Below are positions 53,852 to 63,848 of a stretch of DNA of 64,000 bases, in pieces (positions within the stretch are counted from its first letter, which is position 1; each line of letters starts with the position of its first letter). Under the pieces are notes generated by a model. That model worked only from the letters and a program-made list of their open reading frames with translations. It was not told the DNA's origin and made no database searches. Both the position numbers and the translations under genes were made by a program. The stretch is from an uncultured Halomonas sp. (GTDB taxonomy: Bacteria > Pseudomonadota > Gammaproteobacteria > Pseudomonadales > Halomonadaceae): the NCBI RefSeq assembly GCF_947490095.1, contig NZ_CANLFS010000009.1, positions 1 to 64,000 on the forward strand, read 5' to 3'.

Positions 53852-56196
53852 TCAAAGAGACCCTTCAGGGCATCACGAATCTGCCCGCCGGTCTCTTCTC
53901 CGACGCTTTCCTCGAGCTTGTCGAGGGCACCGCCCAGGCGTTGTTCCACCTCATCACCGGCCCGGCTGCCGAGCGCCTCGCGCAGCGCCGCACCGATGGC
54001 GGCCAGGAAACTTTCGCGGTCGAAGCGACACCACTCGGCGCTGTCGCCGGCGAGATGTCCCTCGCAACGAACCGGCAGGGGCAGGCGCTCGAGATGCGGA
54101 TTGACCTCACAGGCCGCATCGGCGGTATCCACCACCCGTGCCGCGGCACGCAGGTCGAAGCGCTCGTTGGTCAGGTCGAGGCGGCCCTCGCCACCGATGT
54201 CGATACCCGGCAGGGTAACGGCGATATCCTCGCTTTCCACCACGCCGTCACGCACCTTGAACGTTGCCTCGGCATGCTCGAAGCGGGTCTCCGGCGCCCA
54301 TTCGCGCTGGGTCTGCTCGCCCTGCAGGGTTGCCACGGCACTACAGAGCTCCCGGGAGACATTGACGTCCAGGATGGCGCCGTCACTCAGCCGCGTGTCG
54401 AGGCGTCCGTTGAGGCCACGCTTCATTGCCGGCCAGGCGTTGCCCCGGGTCGTCAGCTCACCCTCGACAGAGGCCCGGCCACGCAGCGGGGCCGGCTCAT
54501 CGCCTTCGCCCAATGCCTCGAGCAGGGCATCGACACGCACTCGCTCAAGGCTCGGCGTCAACCGCCAGGTCACGGGGTCTCCCGTCAGGTCCAGCTCCCC
54601 CGAGGCGGCCAGGCTGCCGCCATAGAAGGAGGACTCAAGGGATGTGAGCCGCTGCCGGCCGTCGCTACCCTCGAGCCGCAAGGAGACATCCCGAAGATCC
54701 AGGCCGGCCAGCTGCAGGCGGCTCAGGGCCAGATTGCCGTCCAGCGCCAGCTCACGCAGCCACTCAACGGGCAGCAGCCCCTCGCCCTGCTGGGCATAGG
54801 CCCCCCGGATGCCGGGCAACCCGAGGTCAGCGGCGCCGGGGGCCTCCGGCGAGGAGGCCGGCAGGTAGGCGTCCAGGTTCAGGCTGTCGCCCTGCAGGTC
54901 GACCTCCAGGCCATGACCATCGAGGTCCGCCGCCATCTTCCCGGTGAAGGTGCTGTCGTCCAGCACCAGGGTCATGCCGGTGAAGTCCACCCGCTCCAGG
55001 TCACCCGTCAGCGGAGTCGTCAGCGCCACGTCGGAAAGCGCCTCGGCGTCGGCCGTCGCCGGCAGGCGATCGAAGCGTTCGAGCCACGGCCGCAGCGAGA
55101 GCGGGGCCAGGCGCAGCTGACCGTCATAGCGGGGGGCATCATAGAGGCCGGCCAGGTTGAGATTGCCCTTGAGGCGGAGGCCGTCGTCACCGCTCAGCGT
55201 CAGGTCACGCAATTGGGCGCTGCCGGCGGCAAAGTCGGACTCCAGGGCAAACTCCATGATCAGGGAAAGCGGCTCCTCACCCAGCGCGGCATGCGCCAGT
55301 GTCGCCCTCAACGTGCCGGGCTCCAGGCGCAGGCGCTGATCCAGCATATCGACCACCAGCCGCTGGCCGTTCAGCTCCAGTTGCTGTGGGTGCTTCAGGC
55401 CCGCCAGCCGATTGCTGGTCACCAGGGAAAGGTTCTCCAGGGCATAGCGGCGCTCGGCCAGGTCCATGGCGAGGCGCCCTTCCAGGGTCACGTCACTGGC
55501 CACTTGCGGCACGGTGTCGCCGGCGCCCGCAGGCGTGTCATGGCCAAGCAGCTGGAAGCTCGCCGAGAAGGGAAAGGGCTGTCGAGGATTGACGTTGCGT
55601 CCGGAGACGGCGAGCCCCTTGAGATGCAGCGAATGGCCGACGGCACGATCGGCGTAGCTGACCTCACCGTCCTTGACCTCCACGCTGGCGATATTGAACG
55701 CCACCGAGGGGCCATTGCTACCGCCGGGCATCGGCGCCGCCGAGGCACCGACCGGTGTCGGCAGCTTCTCGTCACCGGCGGCCAGCCGCTCTATCAGCGC
55801 CTCCCAGTTACCGCGACCGCTCTCATCCCGGGACAGGTTGAGACGCAGCCCGTCCAGGGTCATGCCATCGATGGCCACCTCGCCACGCAGCAGCGACGTG
55901 AAGGCCAGGCTGACTTCGGCGCGCCGAAAGGCCATGAAGGGCATGTCATCATCAACCGACTGCTCGGGCAGCCAGGCATCCGCCTTCTCCACCCCGACGC
56001 CCAGCCGCGGATAGAGCGACCAGGAGATCGGCCCCTCGAGGGCGAGGGTCAGCCCGGTCTGCTCCCGAACGACCTCTTCCAGCTGGGGCTTGAGGTCCTC
56101 GGGGTCAAGGAAGGTGGTAACGTAAATCACGGCGCCCACGGCCAGCACGGCGAGGATGCCGATGGCGGCCAGCAGGGTGCTCAATAGACGCTTCAT
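53848..56196 (-). CDS. AsmA-family protein
   Basis: A 782-residue protein with one N-terminal membrane anchor (about 5-28) and a large beta-rich periplasmic region. Repeated beta-strand motifs such as DGLRLNLSRDESGRGNWEALI and a C-terminal AsmA-type domain (VDTADAACEVNPHLERLPLPVRCEG) fit the family. AsmA-like proteins bridge the periplasm and move phospholipids to the outer membrane. It overlaps both mutY and the GNAT gene by four bases, so all three are transcribed together. Confidence 0.9.
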   Translation of the reverse strand: MKRLLSTLLAAIGILAVLAVGAVIYVTTFLDPEDLKPQLEEVVREQTGLTLALEGPISWSLYPRLGVGVEKADAWLPEQSVDDDMPFMAFRRAEVSLAFTSLLRGEVAIDGMTLDGLRLNLSRDESGRGNWEALIERLAAGDEKLPTPVGASAAPMPGGSNGPSVAFNIASVEVKDGEVSYADRAVGHSLHLKGLAVSGRNVNPRQPFPFSASFQLLGHDTPAGAGDTVPQVASDVTLEGRLAMDLAERRYALENLSLVTSNRLAGLKHPQQLELNGQRLVVDMLDQRLRLEPGTLRATLAHAALGEEPLSLIMEFALESDFAAGSAQLRDLTLSGDDGLRLKGNLNLAGLYDAPRYDGQLRLAPLSLRPWLERFDRLPATADAEALSDVALTTPLTGDLERVDFTGMTLVLDDSTFTGKMAADLDGHGLEVDLQGDSLNLDAYLPASSPEAPGAADLGLPGIRGAYAQQGEGLLPVEWLRELALDGNLALSRLQLAGLDLRDVSLRLEGSDGRQRLTSLESSFYGGSLAASGELDLTGDPVTWRLTPSLERVRVDALLEALGEGDEPAPLRGRASVEGELTTRGNAWPAMKRGLNGRLDTRLSDGAILDVNVSRELCSAVATLQGEQTQREWAPETRFEHAEATFKVRDGVVESEDIAVTLPGIDIGGEGRLDLTNERFDLRAAARVVDTADAACEVNPHLERLPLPVRCEGHLAGDSAEWCRFDRESFLAAIGAALREALGSRAGDEVEQRLGGALDKLEESVGEETGGQIRDALKGLFE

Positions 56197-56654
56197 CGCG
56201 ACGCCTCCGGGGAATGACCGGCCGGCAGGACCAGCTCATAGTGGTCGCCGCTGCGGTCGAGGCGATAGCCCAGCCGCGCGAGCATCATCTGGTCGGCCAT
56301 CTGCAGCTGGGATACCTCCGCGCGCAACGGCCTGCCATCGGCACTCGCGGCCTCGGCGACCAGCATCAGCAGGCGTGAACCGACGCCCCGGCGGCGGGTC
56401 GGCTCGCGCACGCAGAAGTGCGACAGCCACCAGGCGTCTCCATCGTCGCGCAGTGCCACGGCACCGATCAGGCGATCATTGAAGCGCGCGCACAGGAAGG
56501 TTCCTCCCGTGGTCAGGTGCTCCTCGACAAAGACATCCGGGGGAGAGGGAAGACGCTCGGCGGGAGCATCGGCATAGATTCGGGCGAGGTCGGTTCGGGC
56601 CTGGGCGTCAGCGTCACAGGCGCTCCGGTCGACGGGGTGCAGTGTCACCGGCAT
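56193..56654 (-). CDS. GNAT-family acetyltransferase, PanM/PanZ-like
   Basis: A 153-residue GNAT domain. The acetyl-CoA loop is REPTRRRGVGSRLL near residue 82. The preceding FLCARFNDRLIGAVALR strand is similar to E. coli PanZ, the acetyl-CoA sensor that promotes PanD maturation; that parallel rests on short similarity only. A typical protein or small-molecule acetyltransferase remains possible. First gene of the four-gene run on the minus strand, overlapping asmA. Confidence 0.75.
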   Translation of the reverse strand: MPVTLHPVDRSACDADAQARTDLARIYADAPAERLPSPPDVFVEEHLTTGGTFLCARFNDRLIGAVALRDDGDAWWLSHFCVREPTRRRGVGSRLLMLVAEAASADGRPLRAEVSQLQMADQMMLARLGYRLDRSGDHYELVLPAGHSPEASR

Positions 56655-56733
56655 AGATGAGTCTCCTGAGCCGGGGCGGCGTGAGTCGCCGCCGCGCGAT
56701 GGGGCATTGTAGCGGATGGGGTCGGCGATTCTC

Positions 56734-56739
56734 TATAAT
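56734..56739 (+). promoter_or_regulatory. -10 element of the hisBHAF operon
   Basis: A consensus TATAAT at 56734-56739 lies about 100 bp before hisB in the divergent gap with the GNAT gene. No -35 close to consensus is found at 16-18 bp, so an activator or a weak -35 may be used. No attenuator-like His-codon leader is visible. Confidence 0.55.
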
Positions 56740-56841
56740 GGCAGTTTTCCGGTCGCAGGCATGCCCTGCTACCCTCCGTTTCTGCGGGCCGCCGCTACCG
56801 GCCGCCCGCCTCGAATGCGCCCAGGCGCTGGAGTTGCCTCA

Positions 56842-57435
56842 ATGTCCGAGCGTATCGCCACGGTCAGCCGTGACACCCAGGAAACCCGCATCAGCGTTAG
56901 CGTCAACCTTGACGGAAGCGGCAAGTTGACCTGCGAGACCGGCGTCCCCTTCCTCGACCATATGCTCGACCAGGTGGCCCGCCATGGCCTGATCGACCTC
57001 GACATCAAGGCCGAGGGCGACCTGCATATCGATGACCATCACACCGTCGAGGACCTCGGCATCACCCTCGGCCAGGCCTTCGCCCGGGCCATTGGCGACA
57101 AGCGGGGCATCCGCCGCTACGGCCACGCCTATGTGCCGCTCGACGAGGCCCTCTCCCGGGTGGTGGTCGACTTCTCCGGCCGCGCCGGCCTGTTCATGGA
57201 CGTGGCGTTCACCCGCGCCGCCGTGGGCAGCCTGGATACTCAGCTGTTCTGGGAGTTCTTCCAGGGCTTCGTCAACCACGCCATGGTCACCCTGCATATC
57301 GACAACCTGAAGGGCTTCAACGCCCACCACCAGGCGGAGACCATCTTCAAGGCCTTCGGCCGGGCCCTGCGCATGGCCCTGGAGGCCGACCCCCGCATGG
57401 CCGGCCAGATGCCTTCCACCAAGGGCAGCCTGTGA
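56842..57435 (+). CDS. hisB: Imidazoleglycerol-phosphate dehydratase
   Basis: Sixth step of histidine synthesis (EC 4.2.1.19). The 197-residue monofunctional enzyme has the two metal-binding repeats: [14 protein letters not shown] and [11 protein letters not shown] in the first, and [11 protein letters not shown] in the second. It lacks the phosphatase domain of E. coli HisB. The start at 56842 follows GGAG by nine bases; the longer frame upstream runs through the promoter and is rejected. Confidence 0.96.
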   Translation: MSERIATVSRDTQETRISVSVNLDGSGKLTCETGVPFLDHMLDQVARHGLIDLDIKAEGDLHIDDHHTVEDLGITLGQAFARAIGDKRGIRRYGHAYVPLDEALSRVVVDFSGRAGLFMDVAFTRAAVGSLDTQLFWEFFQGFVNHAMVTLHIDNLKGFNAHHQAETIFKAFGRALRMALEADPRMAGQMPSTKGSL

Positions 57436-57466
57436 GCCTGCTAGACCACCCCACGAGGAGCGCCCC

Positions 57467-58108
57467 ATGACCATTGCCGTCATCGATTACGGAATGGGCA
57501 ACCTGCATTCCGTCGCCAAGGCACTGGAGCACGTCACCCACGAGAATGTGGTCATCACTCGCGACCCGCGTCGCATCCTCGGCGCCACCCGCCTGGTACT
57601 GCCCGGCCAGGGAGCCATTCGCGACTGCATCGGCGAGCTGGAGAAGACCGAGCTGCGTGGCCTGGTGGAGGAGCTCCTCGCCAGCCAGGAAAAGCCGTTG
57701 CTGGGCATCTGCGTGGGCCAGCAGATGCTCCTCGACCACAGCGAAGAGAACGGCGGCATCGACTGCCTGGGCTTCTTCGGCGGTGAGGTGAAGCGCTTTC
57801 CCACCGATATGCGCGACGACCAGGAACAGCGCCTCAAGGTCCCCCACATGGGCTGGAACCTGGTGCACCAGCAGCGCGAGCACCCGCTCTGGGAGGGCAT
57901 CGACCAGGACGAGCACTTCTACTTCGTGCACAGCTACTATGTCGCGGCCAGCGATGAGGCCACGGTGTTCGGTACCATCGACTACGGCCGCACCCAGGCC
58001 CATGTGGCCATCGGCCGCGATGCCACCTTCGCCGTGCAGTTCCACCCCGAGAAGAGCTCCCGGGCCGGCCTCAGGCTGCTCGAGAACTTTATTAACTGGG
58101 CGCCCTGA
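57467..58108 (+). CDS. hisH: Imidazole glycerol phosphate synthase, glutaminase subunit
   Basis: A 213-residue class I glutamine amidotransferase that feeds ammonia to HisF. The nucleophile is Cys82 in GICVGQQML, and His and Glu of the triad lie in QFHPEKSS near residue 192. It is followed by a 29-bp tandem duplication that covers its last codons and stop. Confidence 0.96.
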   Translation: MTIAVIDYGMGNLHSVAKALEHVTHENVVITRDPRRILGATRLVLPGQGAIRDCIGELEKTELRGLVEELLASQEKPLLGICVGQQMLLDHSEENGGIDCLGFFGGEVKRFPTDMRDDQEQRLKVPHMGWNLVHQQREHPLWEGIDQDEHFYFVHSYYVAASDEATVFGTIDYGRTQAHVAIGRDATFAVQFHPEKSSRAGLRLLENFINWAP

Positions 58109-58149
58109 ACCGCGCCGGGATCAACTGGGCGCCCTGAATCGCGCCAGGA
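58092..58149. repeat. 29-bp tandem duplication over the hisH stop codon
   Basis: The last codons and stop of hisH (58092-58120) are repeated at 58121-58149 with four differences, and a further t-taac begins a third copy. The TGA is thus present twice, 29 bp apart, in different frames. The duplication sets the hisH-hisA gap to 57 bp. Confidence 0.92.
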
Positions 58150-58165
58150 TTAACAGGACACTGAC

Positions 58166-58912
<747 letters not shown>

Positions 58913-58914
58913 AC

Positions 58915-59688
58915 ATGGGACTCGCCAAACGCATCATCCCCTGCCTCGACGTCGATGCCGGTCGCGTGGTCAAGGGCGTCAACTTCATCGGCATCCGTGA
59001 CGCCGGTGATCCGGTGGAGATCGCCCAGCGCTACAACCAGCAGGGCGCCGATGAAATCACCTTCCTCGATATCACGGCCAGCCACGAGAATCGCGACACC
59101 ACCGTGGAGATGGTCGAGCGTATCGCCGGCGAGGTCTTCATCCCGCTGACCGTGGGCGGCGGCATCCGCACCTGCGACGATATCCGCACCATGCTCAATG
59201 CCGGTGCCGACAAGGTCTCCATCAACACCGCGGCGGTCACCAATCCCGAATTCGTGCGCGAGGCCAGCGAGCGCTTCGGCAGCCAGTGCATCGTGGTGGC
59301 CATCGATGCCAAGAGGGTCTCCGCCGAGGGCGAGACGCCACGCTGGGAGATCTTTACCCATGGCGGACGCCGACCCACCGGCCTGGACGCCGTGGAGTGG
59401 GCCAGGAAGATGGTGGAATACGGTGCCGGCGAGCTGCTGCTGACCAGCATGGACCGCGACGGCACCAAGGTCGGCTTCGACCTGGGCATCACCCGCGCCA
59501 TCGCCGATGCCGTCAGCGTGCCGGTGATCGCTTCCGGGGGCGTCGGCAACCTCGACCACCTGGTGGAAGGCGTGCTCGATGGCGGCGCCGACGCGGTGCT
59601 CGCCGCCAGCATCTTCCACTTCGGCGAACACACCATCCCCGAGGCCAAGCGCTACATGGCCGAACGCGGCGTGGCGATGCGTCTGTGA
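58915..59688 (+). CDS. hisF: Imidazole glycerol phosphate synthase, cyclase subunit
   Basis: The cyclase partner of HisH, a 257-residue beta/alpha barrel. Catalytic Asp12 is in [10 protein letters not shown] and the second Asp near 131 is in VVAIDAKRV. The phosphate loops VGGGIRT and ASGGVGN are present. It produces IGP and AICAR from PRFAR with ammonia from HisH. End of the operon. Confidence 0.97.
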   Translation: MGLAKRIIPCLDVDAGRVVKGVNFIGIRDAGDPVEIAQRYNQQGADEITFLDITASHENRDTTVEMVERIAGEVFIPLTVGGGIRTCDDIRTMLNAGADKVSINTAAVTNPEFVREASERFGSQCIVVAIDAKRVSAEGETPRWEIFTHGGRRPTGLDAVEWARKMVEYGAGELLLTSMDRDGTKVGFDLGITRAIADAVSVPVIASGGVGNLDHLVEGVLDGGADAVLAASIFHFGEHTIPEAKRYMAERGVAMRL

Positions 59689-59697
59689 CCGCCGGCG

Positions 59698-60279
59698 TCA
59701 GTCGGCCGACAGGCCGAGGTTGCTGACGCCGTCGTTGTAACCCAGCCGACGCAGTGCCTTGAGGGCGTCGCGATCCAGCGCGCCCTCCTCCACCGCCTCC
59801 AGCACGGCATCCTGGAAGTCATTCTCGTCTGCCATCAGCGGATGCTCGCGCACCAGCACGCCCAGGCGCTCGCCGTCGTCCTCGCCCTCGGTCAGTTCGA
59901 TAAAGGCGCGCACGCCACCCCGCGAGGCGCGACTCACCTCCAGCACCGCCTCCGGCGCCTCACCCTGCAGGGTATCGAGCAGTGCCGACGGCGCCGCTAC
60001 CGCCTCGGTGGCACGCCGGGCCCCGAAGCTGTCGTCGTCTTCCGGCGGCGCCAGCTCGGCCAGCTTCTCGGCCTGGCGCTCGAAGTCGATCTTCGCCCCG
60101 GCAATCGCCAGCCGCTCCCAGACCAGATCGAGAATCGCACGCAGCCCCGCCGGGTTGCCCTGCCCGCCCGTCTGGGCATAGAGCACATAGTTGGGCAGCA
60201 GCCGCTCGCACAGCGCCGCCATGAAGGCCTGCTGACGGCGCGGCTCGAGGGCCTGCAGGCGCTGAAAGAAACCGCTCAT
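59698..60279 (-). CDS. YjaG-like DUF416 protein
   Basis: A 193-residue, mostly helical cytoplasmic protein resembling E. coli YjaG (DUF416). Shared features are FMAALCERLLPNYVLY near residue 20, ILDLVWERL near 48, and a C-terminal SNLGLS. The function is unknown; E. coli yjaG lies beside nfi and hupA. AAGGAG precedes the ATG at 60279; the longer upstream frame is a shadow. Confidence 0.87.
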   Translation of the reverse strand: MSGFFQRLQALEPRRQQAFMAALCERLLPNYVLYAQTGGQGNPAGLRAILDLVWERLAIAGAKIDFERQAEKLAELAPPEDDDSFGARRATEAVAAPSALLDTLQGEAPEAVLEVSRASRGGVRAFIELTEGEDDGERLGVLVREHPLMADENDFQDAVLEAVEEGALDRDALKALRRLGYNDGVSNLGLSAD

Positions 60280-60352
60280 GGACTCTCCTTGGAATGTATT
60301 GTCAAAACTTCGCTGAACCACGAGGGGCATCGGGAACGGGGCGCCAGATGAT

Positions 60353-60661
60353 TCACGGCCACATGCGCTCCGCCGGGGCCCGGCCGCGGGCATCCAGCAG
60401 CACCCCCTCGGCGGCCAGGCGCTCGCGCTGCTCCGCGGCGCCGGGATGGTCGGCCAGCCGCCGCGAGGCGGTGATGATGCGATACCACGGCAGGCCGTGT
60501 CCTGCGGGCAGGTCACGCAGGGCACGGGCCACCAGCCGCGGCGTGGCGCCCTCGGCCATGGCGGCGATGCGCCCATAGGTGGTCACCCGCCCCGGCGGGA
60601 TCTCGGCAATCACGGTCAGGACCCGCTCTCGCCAGCTAGCCTGCATATTCCCTCCGCTCAT
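60353..60661 (-). CDS. Alkyltransferase-like protein (ATL)
   Basis: A 102-residue protein with the DNA-binding fold of O6-alkylguanine-DNA alkyltransferase (PPGRVTTYGRIAAMAEGA). It has Trp (LPWYRI) where the reactive Cys of PCHR would be, which marks ATL proteins. They bind alkylated guanine and flag it for nucleotide excision repair. The ATG at 60661 overlaps the mnmH stop (ATGA); GGAGGG before an internal ATG at 60646 is an alternative start. Confidence 0.9.
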   Translation of the reverse strand: MSGGNMQASWRERVLTVIAEIPPGRVTTYGRIAAMAEGATPRLVARALRDLPAGHGLPWYRIITASRRLADHPGAAEQRERLAAEGVLLDARGRAPAERMWP

Positions 60662-61776
60662 CCGCCGGTTTCTCCATCATGCCATCGCTGCTCCTTCGAC
60701 CATTCCCGGACGAACGCCAGGCAGCTATCCCAGTCGCCCACATGCAGGAAGTGGCCCGGGTCATGCTTTTCCAGCTGGTAGCGATACATGGGGTCATAGT
60801 ATTCGGTCAGCAGTGGCGCCAGCCACGCCTCGTGGGCCTGAGAGTTGCCACGCTCATGCTCGCGAAAGGCCAGCGCCTGGAGCCGCTGCAGTCGGGCCAG
60901 GCGGGCGTTGCCCAGGCGCTTGTGCAGCCTGGACAGGGCGCCCTCCAGCTGCTTGCGCATCAGGGCCCAGCCCAGCCACTCGCCGAACTGCCCACGATAG
61001 ACCGCCCACAGCTCCTCGATGTAGTCGCGGTGGATCTGGGCCAGGCGCCAATCCAGCGGCATCTCCACGCGCACCCGCGGGGCACGCCGCATGCTCTCCC
61101 AGAAGGCCTGGGGCAGGTTGGAGCCGCCGATATGGCGCGATTCATCCTCGACCACCACCGGGCCCGGCAGCGCCAGCAGGCGCAGCCCCATGGCGTGCTC
61201 GAAGTCGATCTGGCTGGGCGCCTGCAGCGGGTGGCGGCCGAAGGCGGAGCCCTTGTGGCGAGCACAACCCTCCAGGTCCAGGCCGTTGTCGAGCGCCAGC
61301 ACCAGGCCGGTCTTGGCGCAGCCGGTGAGCCCGCCCACCACCAGCAGTGGCTGCTCGGCGGCGGCATCGATGCGGGCACAGAGCGCCTGACGCATCGCCT
61401 TCCAGCCACCGCGGATACGCGGCCGCTCGATTCCCGCCTCGCCAAGCCAGCGCTGGGCGATCTGGGAACGCAGCCCGCCGCGAAAGCAATAGACGATGGC
61501 ATCGGGATGACGCTCGAGCTCGGCCGTCCAGGCCGCCACTCGCGCCGCCTTCAGCTCGCCGTCGACCAGTCGCTCCCCCAGGGCGATGGCCGCCTCCTGG
61601 CCGCGTTGCTTGTACTCGATGCCGACGCGGCGGCGCTCCTCGTCGTCCATCAGCGGCAGGTTGACCGCCCCGGGCAAGGCCCCCTGGGCGAACTCCACGG
61701 GGGCACGCACATCGATGAGGCGCCGCCCCTCGCTCAACAGCGTCGGGTCGGGCTCGGCCAGTGGCAGTTCGCTCAT
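60658..61776 (-). CDS. mnmH: tRNA 2-selenouridine/geranyl-2-thiouridine synthase
   Basis: Replaces sulfur by selenium at wobble uridine 34 of certain tRNAs. The 372-residue protein has a rhodanese domain with Cys97 in YCFRGGLRSQ (the known catalytic position) and a P-loop GLTGCAKT near 152 in its second domain. It overlaps the ATL gene by four bases; functional linkage is not evident. GAGGAGACT precedes the start. Confidence 0.95.
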   Translation of the reverse strand: MSELPLAEPDPTLLSEGRRLIDVRAPVEFAQGALPGAVNLPLMDDEERRRVGIEYKQRGQEAAIALGERLVDGELKAARVAAWTAELERHPDAIVYCFRGGLRSQIAQRWLGEAGIERPRIRGGWKAMRQALCARIDAAAEQPLLVVGGLTGCAKTGLVLALDNGLDLEGCARHKGSAFGRHPLQAPSQIDFEHAMGLRLLALPGPVVVEDESRHIGGSNLPQAFWESMRRAPRVRVEMPLDWRLAQIHRDYIEELWAVYRGQFGEWLGWALMRKQLEGALSRLHKRLGNARLARLQRLQALAFREHERGNSQAHEAWLAPLLTEYYDPMYRYQLEKHDPGHFLHVGDWDSCLAFVREWSKEQRWHDGETGG

Positions 61777-61825
61777 CGCAGTCTCCTCGCAATCGATAGC
61801 GCGTATTCTACATCAGAGCCACGAC

Positions 61826-63211
61826 TCACAGGGCCTCGAGGGCATCGGCGAGCTTGTCCACCGCGACGACCTCCATGCCCTCCGGCACACGCTTGGGGAC
61901 ATTGGCCCGCGGCACGATGGCGCGGGTAAAACCGTGCTTGGCGGCCTCGACGATACGCTCCTGGCCGCTGGGCACCGGGCGGATCTCGCCGGAAAGCCCC
62001 ACCTCGCCGAACACCACCAGCTCACGGGGCAGCGGACGACTCTGCAGGCTGGAGACCACCGCCAGCAGTACCGCCAGGTCGGCGCTGGTCTCCAGCACCT
62101 TGACCCCGCCCACCACGTTGAGGAAGACATCCTGGTCGCCGGTAAACAGGCCGCCATGGCGGTGCAACACGGCGAGCAGCATCGCCAGGCGATTCGCATC
62201 GAGGCCCACGGCGACACGCCGCGGGTTGCCCAGCGGCGAGTCATCGAGCAGCGCCTGCACCTCCACCAGGATCGGCCGGGTCCCCTCCCACACCACCATC
62301 ACCAGGCTGCCGGGGGCCTGCTCCTCGGGGCGCGACAGGAAAATGGCGCTGGGGTTCTTCACCTCCTTGAGGCCGTGTTCGAGCATGGCAAACACGCCCA
62401 GCTCATTGACCGCGCCGAAGCGATTCTTCTGGCCCCGCAGGGTGCGAAAGCGCGAGTCGGCCCCGCCCTCCAGCAGCAGCGAGGCATCGATCATGTGTTC
62501 CAGCACCTTGGGCCCGGCGAGGCTGCCATCCTTGGTCACATGGCCCACCAGCAGCAGCACGGTATTGCTCTGCTTGGCGAAGCGGGTCAGGACCGCGGCG
62601 GACTCGCGTACCTGGGCCACCCCGCCCGGCGCGGAGGCGATATCCTCCAGGTGCATGGTCTGGATGGAGTCGATGATCAGGATCTCGGGGCGCTCACGCT
62701 CGGCTACCGCCAGCACCGTCTCGACGCTGGTCTCGGCCAGCATCTTCAGCCCCTGGGTCGGCAACTGCAGTCGGTGGGCGCGCATGGCCACCTGGGAGAG
62801 CGACTCCTCGCCGGTGACATAGAGCACGCCGCGGCCCTGGGCCAGCTTGCAGGCGGTCTGCAGCAGCAGGGTCGACTTGCCCGCCCCGGGATGGCCGCCC
62901 AACAGCACCGCCGAACCGGGCACCAGGCCGCCGCCCAGCACCCGGTCGAACTCGGCGAAGGTGGAAGAGAGCCTGGGCACCTCGCTGAGGTCGACCTGGC
63001 CCAGGTCCACCACGTCGCGGGTCAGGGCACCGGCATAGCCGCCCCGCCCCGGACTCCCGGCGGCCGCCGAGGCCCCCGCCCCCGGGCGCGCCGGGGCCAG
63101 ACGCACCTCGCTGAGGGTGTTCCATTCACGGCAGCTCGTGCACTGCCCCTGCCACTTGCGGTACTCGGCGCCGCATTCGGTGCAGACGAAGGCGCTCTTT
63201 GCCTTGGCCAT
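61826..63211 (-). CDS. radA: DNA repair protein RadA
   Basis: A 461-residue RecA-like branch-migration protein. It has a four-cysteine zinc finger at 10-27 (C10, C13, C24, C27), Walker A GGHPGAGKSTLL near 104, the RadA-specific KNRFG in GQKNRFGAVNELG near 266, and a C-terminal Lon-like domain with SLQSRPLPRELVVFGEVGLSGE. It helps process recombination intermediates in the cytoplasm. Confidence 0.97.
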   Translation of the reverse strand: MAKAKSAFVCTECGAEYRKWQGQCTSCREWNTLSEVRLAPARPGAGASAAAGSPGRGGYAGALTRDVVDLGQVDLSEVPRLSSTFAEFDRVLGGGLVPGSAVLLGGHPGAGKSTLLLQTACKLAQGRGVLYVTGEESLSQVAMRAHRLQLPTQGLKMLAETSVETVLAVAERERPEILIIDSIQTMHLEDIASAPGGVAQVRESAAVLTRFAKQSNTVLLLVGHVTKDGSLAGPKVLEHMIDASLLLEGGADSRFRTLRGQKNRFGAVNELGVFAMLEHGLKEVKNPSAIFLSRPEEQAPGSLVMVVWEGTRPILVEVQALLDDSPLGNPRRVAVGLDANRLAMLLAVLHRHGGLFTGDQDVFLNVVGGVKVLETSADLAVLLAVVSSLQSRPLPRELVVFGEVGLSGEIRPVPSGQERIVEAAKHGFTRAIVPRANVPKRVPEGMEVVAVDKLADALEAL

Positions 63212-63247
63212 GGTGTATCTCGTCGATGGATGGGTCTAAAAACGGCA

Positions 63248-63271
63248 GGGGGCGGCCATAAGGCCGCCCCC
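63248..63271 (-). terminator. Intrinsic terminator of the NlpE-like gene
   Basis: On the minus strand GGGGGCGGCC (63271-63262) pairs perfectly with GGCCGCCCCC (63257-63248) around four bases, then a run of five Ts follows a few bases later. It separates the NlpE-like gene from radA. Confidence 0.85.
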
Positions 63272-63301
63272 ATCGGATTACCCGACACGCTTGATGCGGG
63301 A

Positions 63302-63751
63302 TTACCGACGCTTGAGCTGCAGCATCTCGCTGTTCTGGAAGCGACGACGCTCGGGGTCGATCAGCTCCAGGGTCTGGGGGTCGAGGCGCAGGAAGTAGTA
63401 GATCTGCCCCTCGCCGTCGGGGGTGAGCTCATAGACGGTAGCATCGGGCTGGTTGGCGGTGCCTGCCAGCACCTCCCAGTTGCCGGCGTAAGTCTCGTCC
63501 GGGGGGGTCTGCGGATGGTTGCGATAGGAGGCACTCAGCTCGAAGGTGCGATCCGCGGCGGCGGCCTGCTCATCGCCCCGCATCAGCACATCGAGGTCGA
63601 TACCATCGCAGTTGCGGCACGGCAGCGTGCCCTGGTAGCGCTCTTCGTCGGGTTCCACGGCGGTGCCATCCGGGCCACCCGCGGGTCCGGTGGCACAGCC
63701 GGCCAGCAGCGCAAGCAAGGCCGATCCGGCAAGCAGGGTCCTGATTTGCAT
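63302..63751 (-). CDS. NlpE-like outer-membrane lipoprotein
   Basis: A 149-residue precursor whose signal ends at lipobox LLAGC (Cys19). It has an N-terminal NlpE-type domain: YQGTLPCRNCDGIDLDVLM with its CxxC pair near 45-48, and a C-terminal strand region. NlpE senses surface contact and copper and signals to Cpx in E. coli; the C-terminal half of NlpE is missing here, and this is the single-domain form. Whether it signals is unknown. Confidence 0.85.
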   Translation of the reverse strand: MQIRTLLAGSALLALLAGCATGPAGGPDGTAVEPDEERYQGTLPCRNCDGIDLDVLMRGDEQAAAADRTFELSASYRNHPQTPPDETYAGNWEVLAGTANQPDATVYELTPDGEGQIYYFLRLDPQTLELIDPERRRFQNSEMLQLKRR

Positions 63752-63848
63752 ACATCTCCTCCTGGGCAGTGGTCATTGCACCGTGTGTACGGCCATCCGG
63801 GTCACAGCATAACCGCTGATACGGCCGACGCACAGCTCTGCGGCGCCA

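Noticed and set aside
53812..56187. Plus-strand frame of about 790 codons opposite asmA
   Set aside because: Shadow of the AsmA gene, rich in Gln/Gly/Arg with no fold-like pattern.
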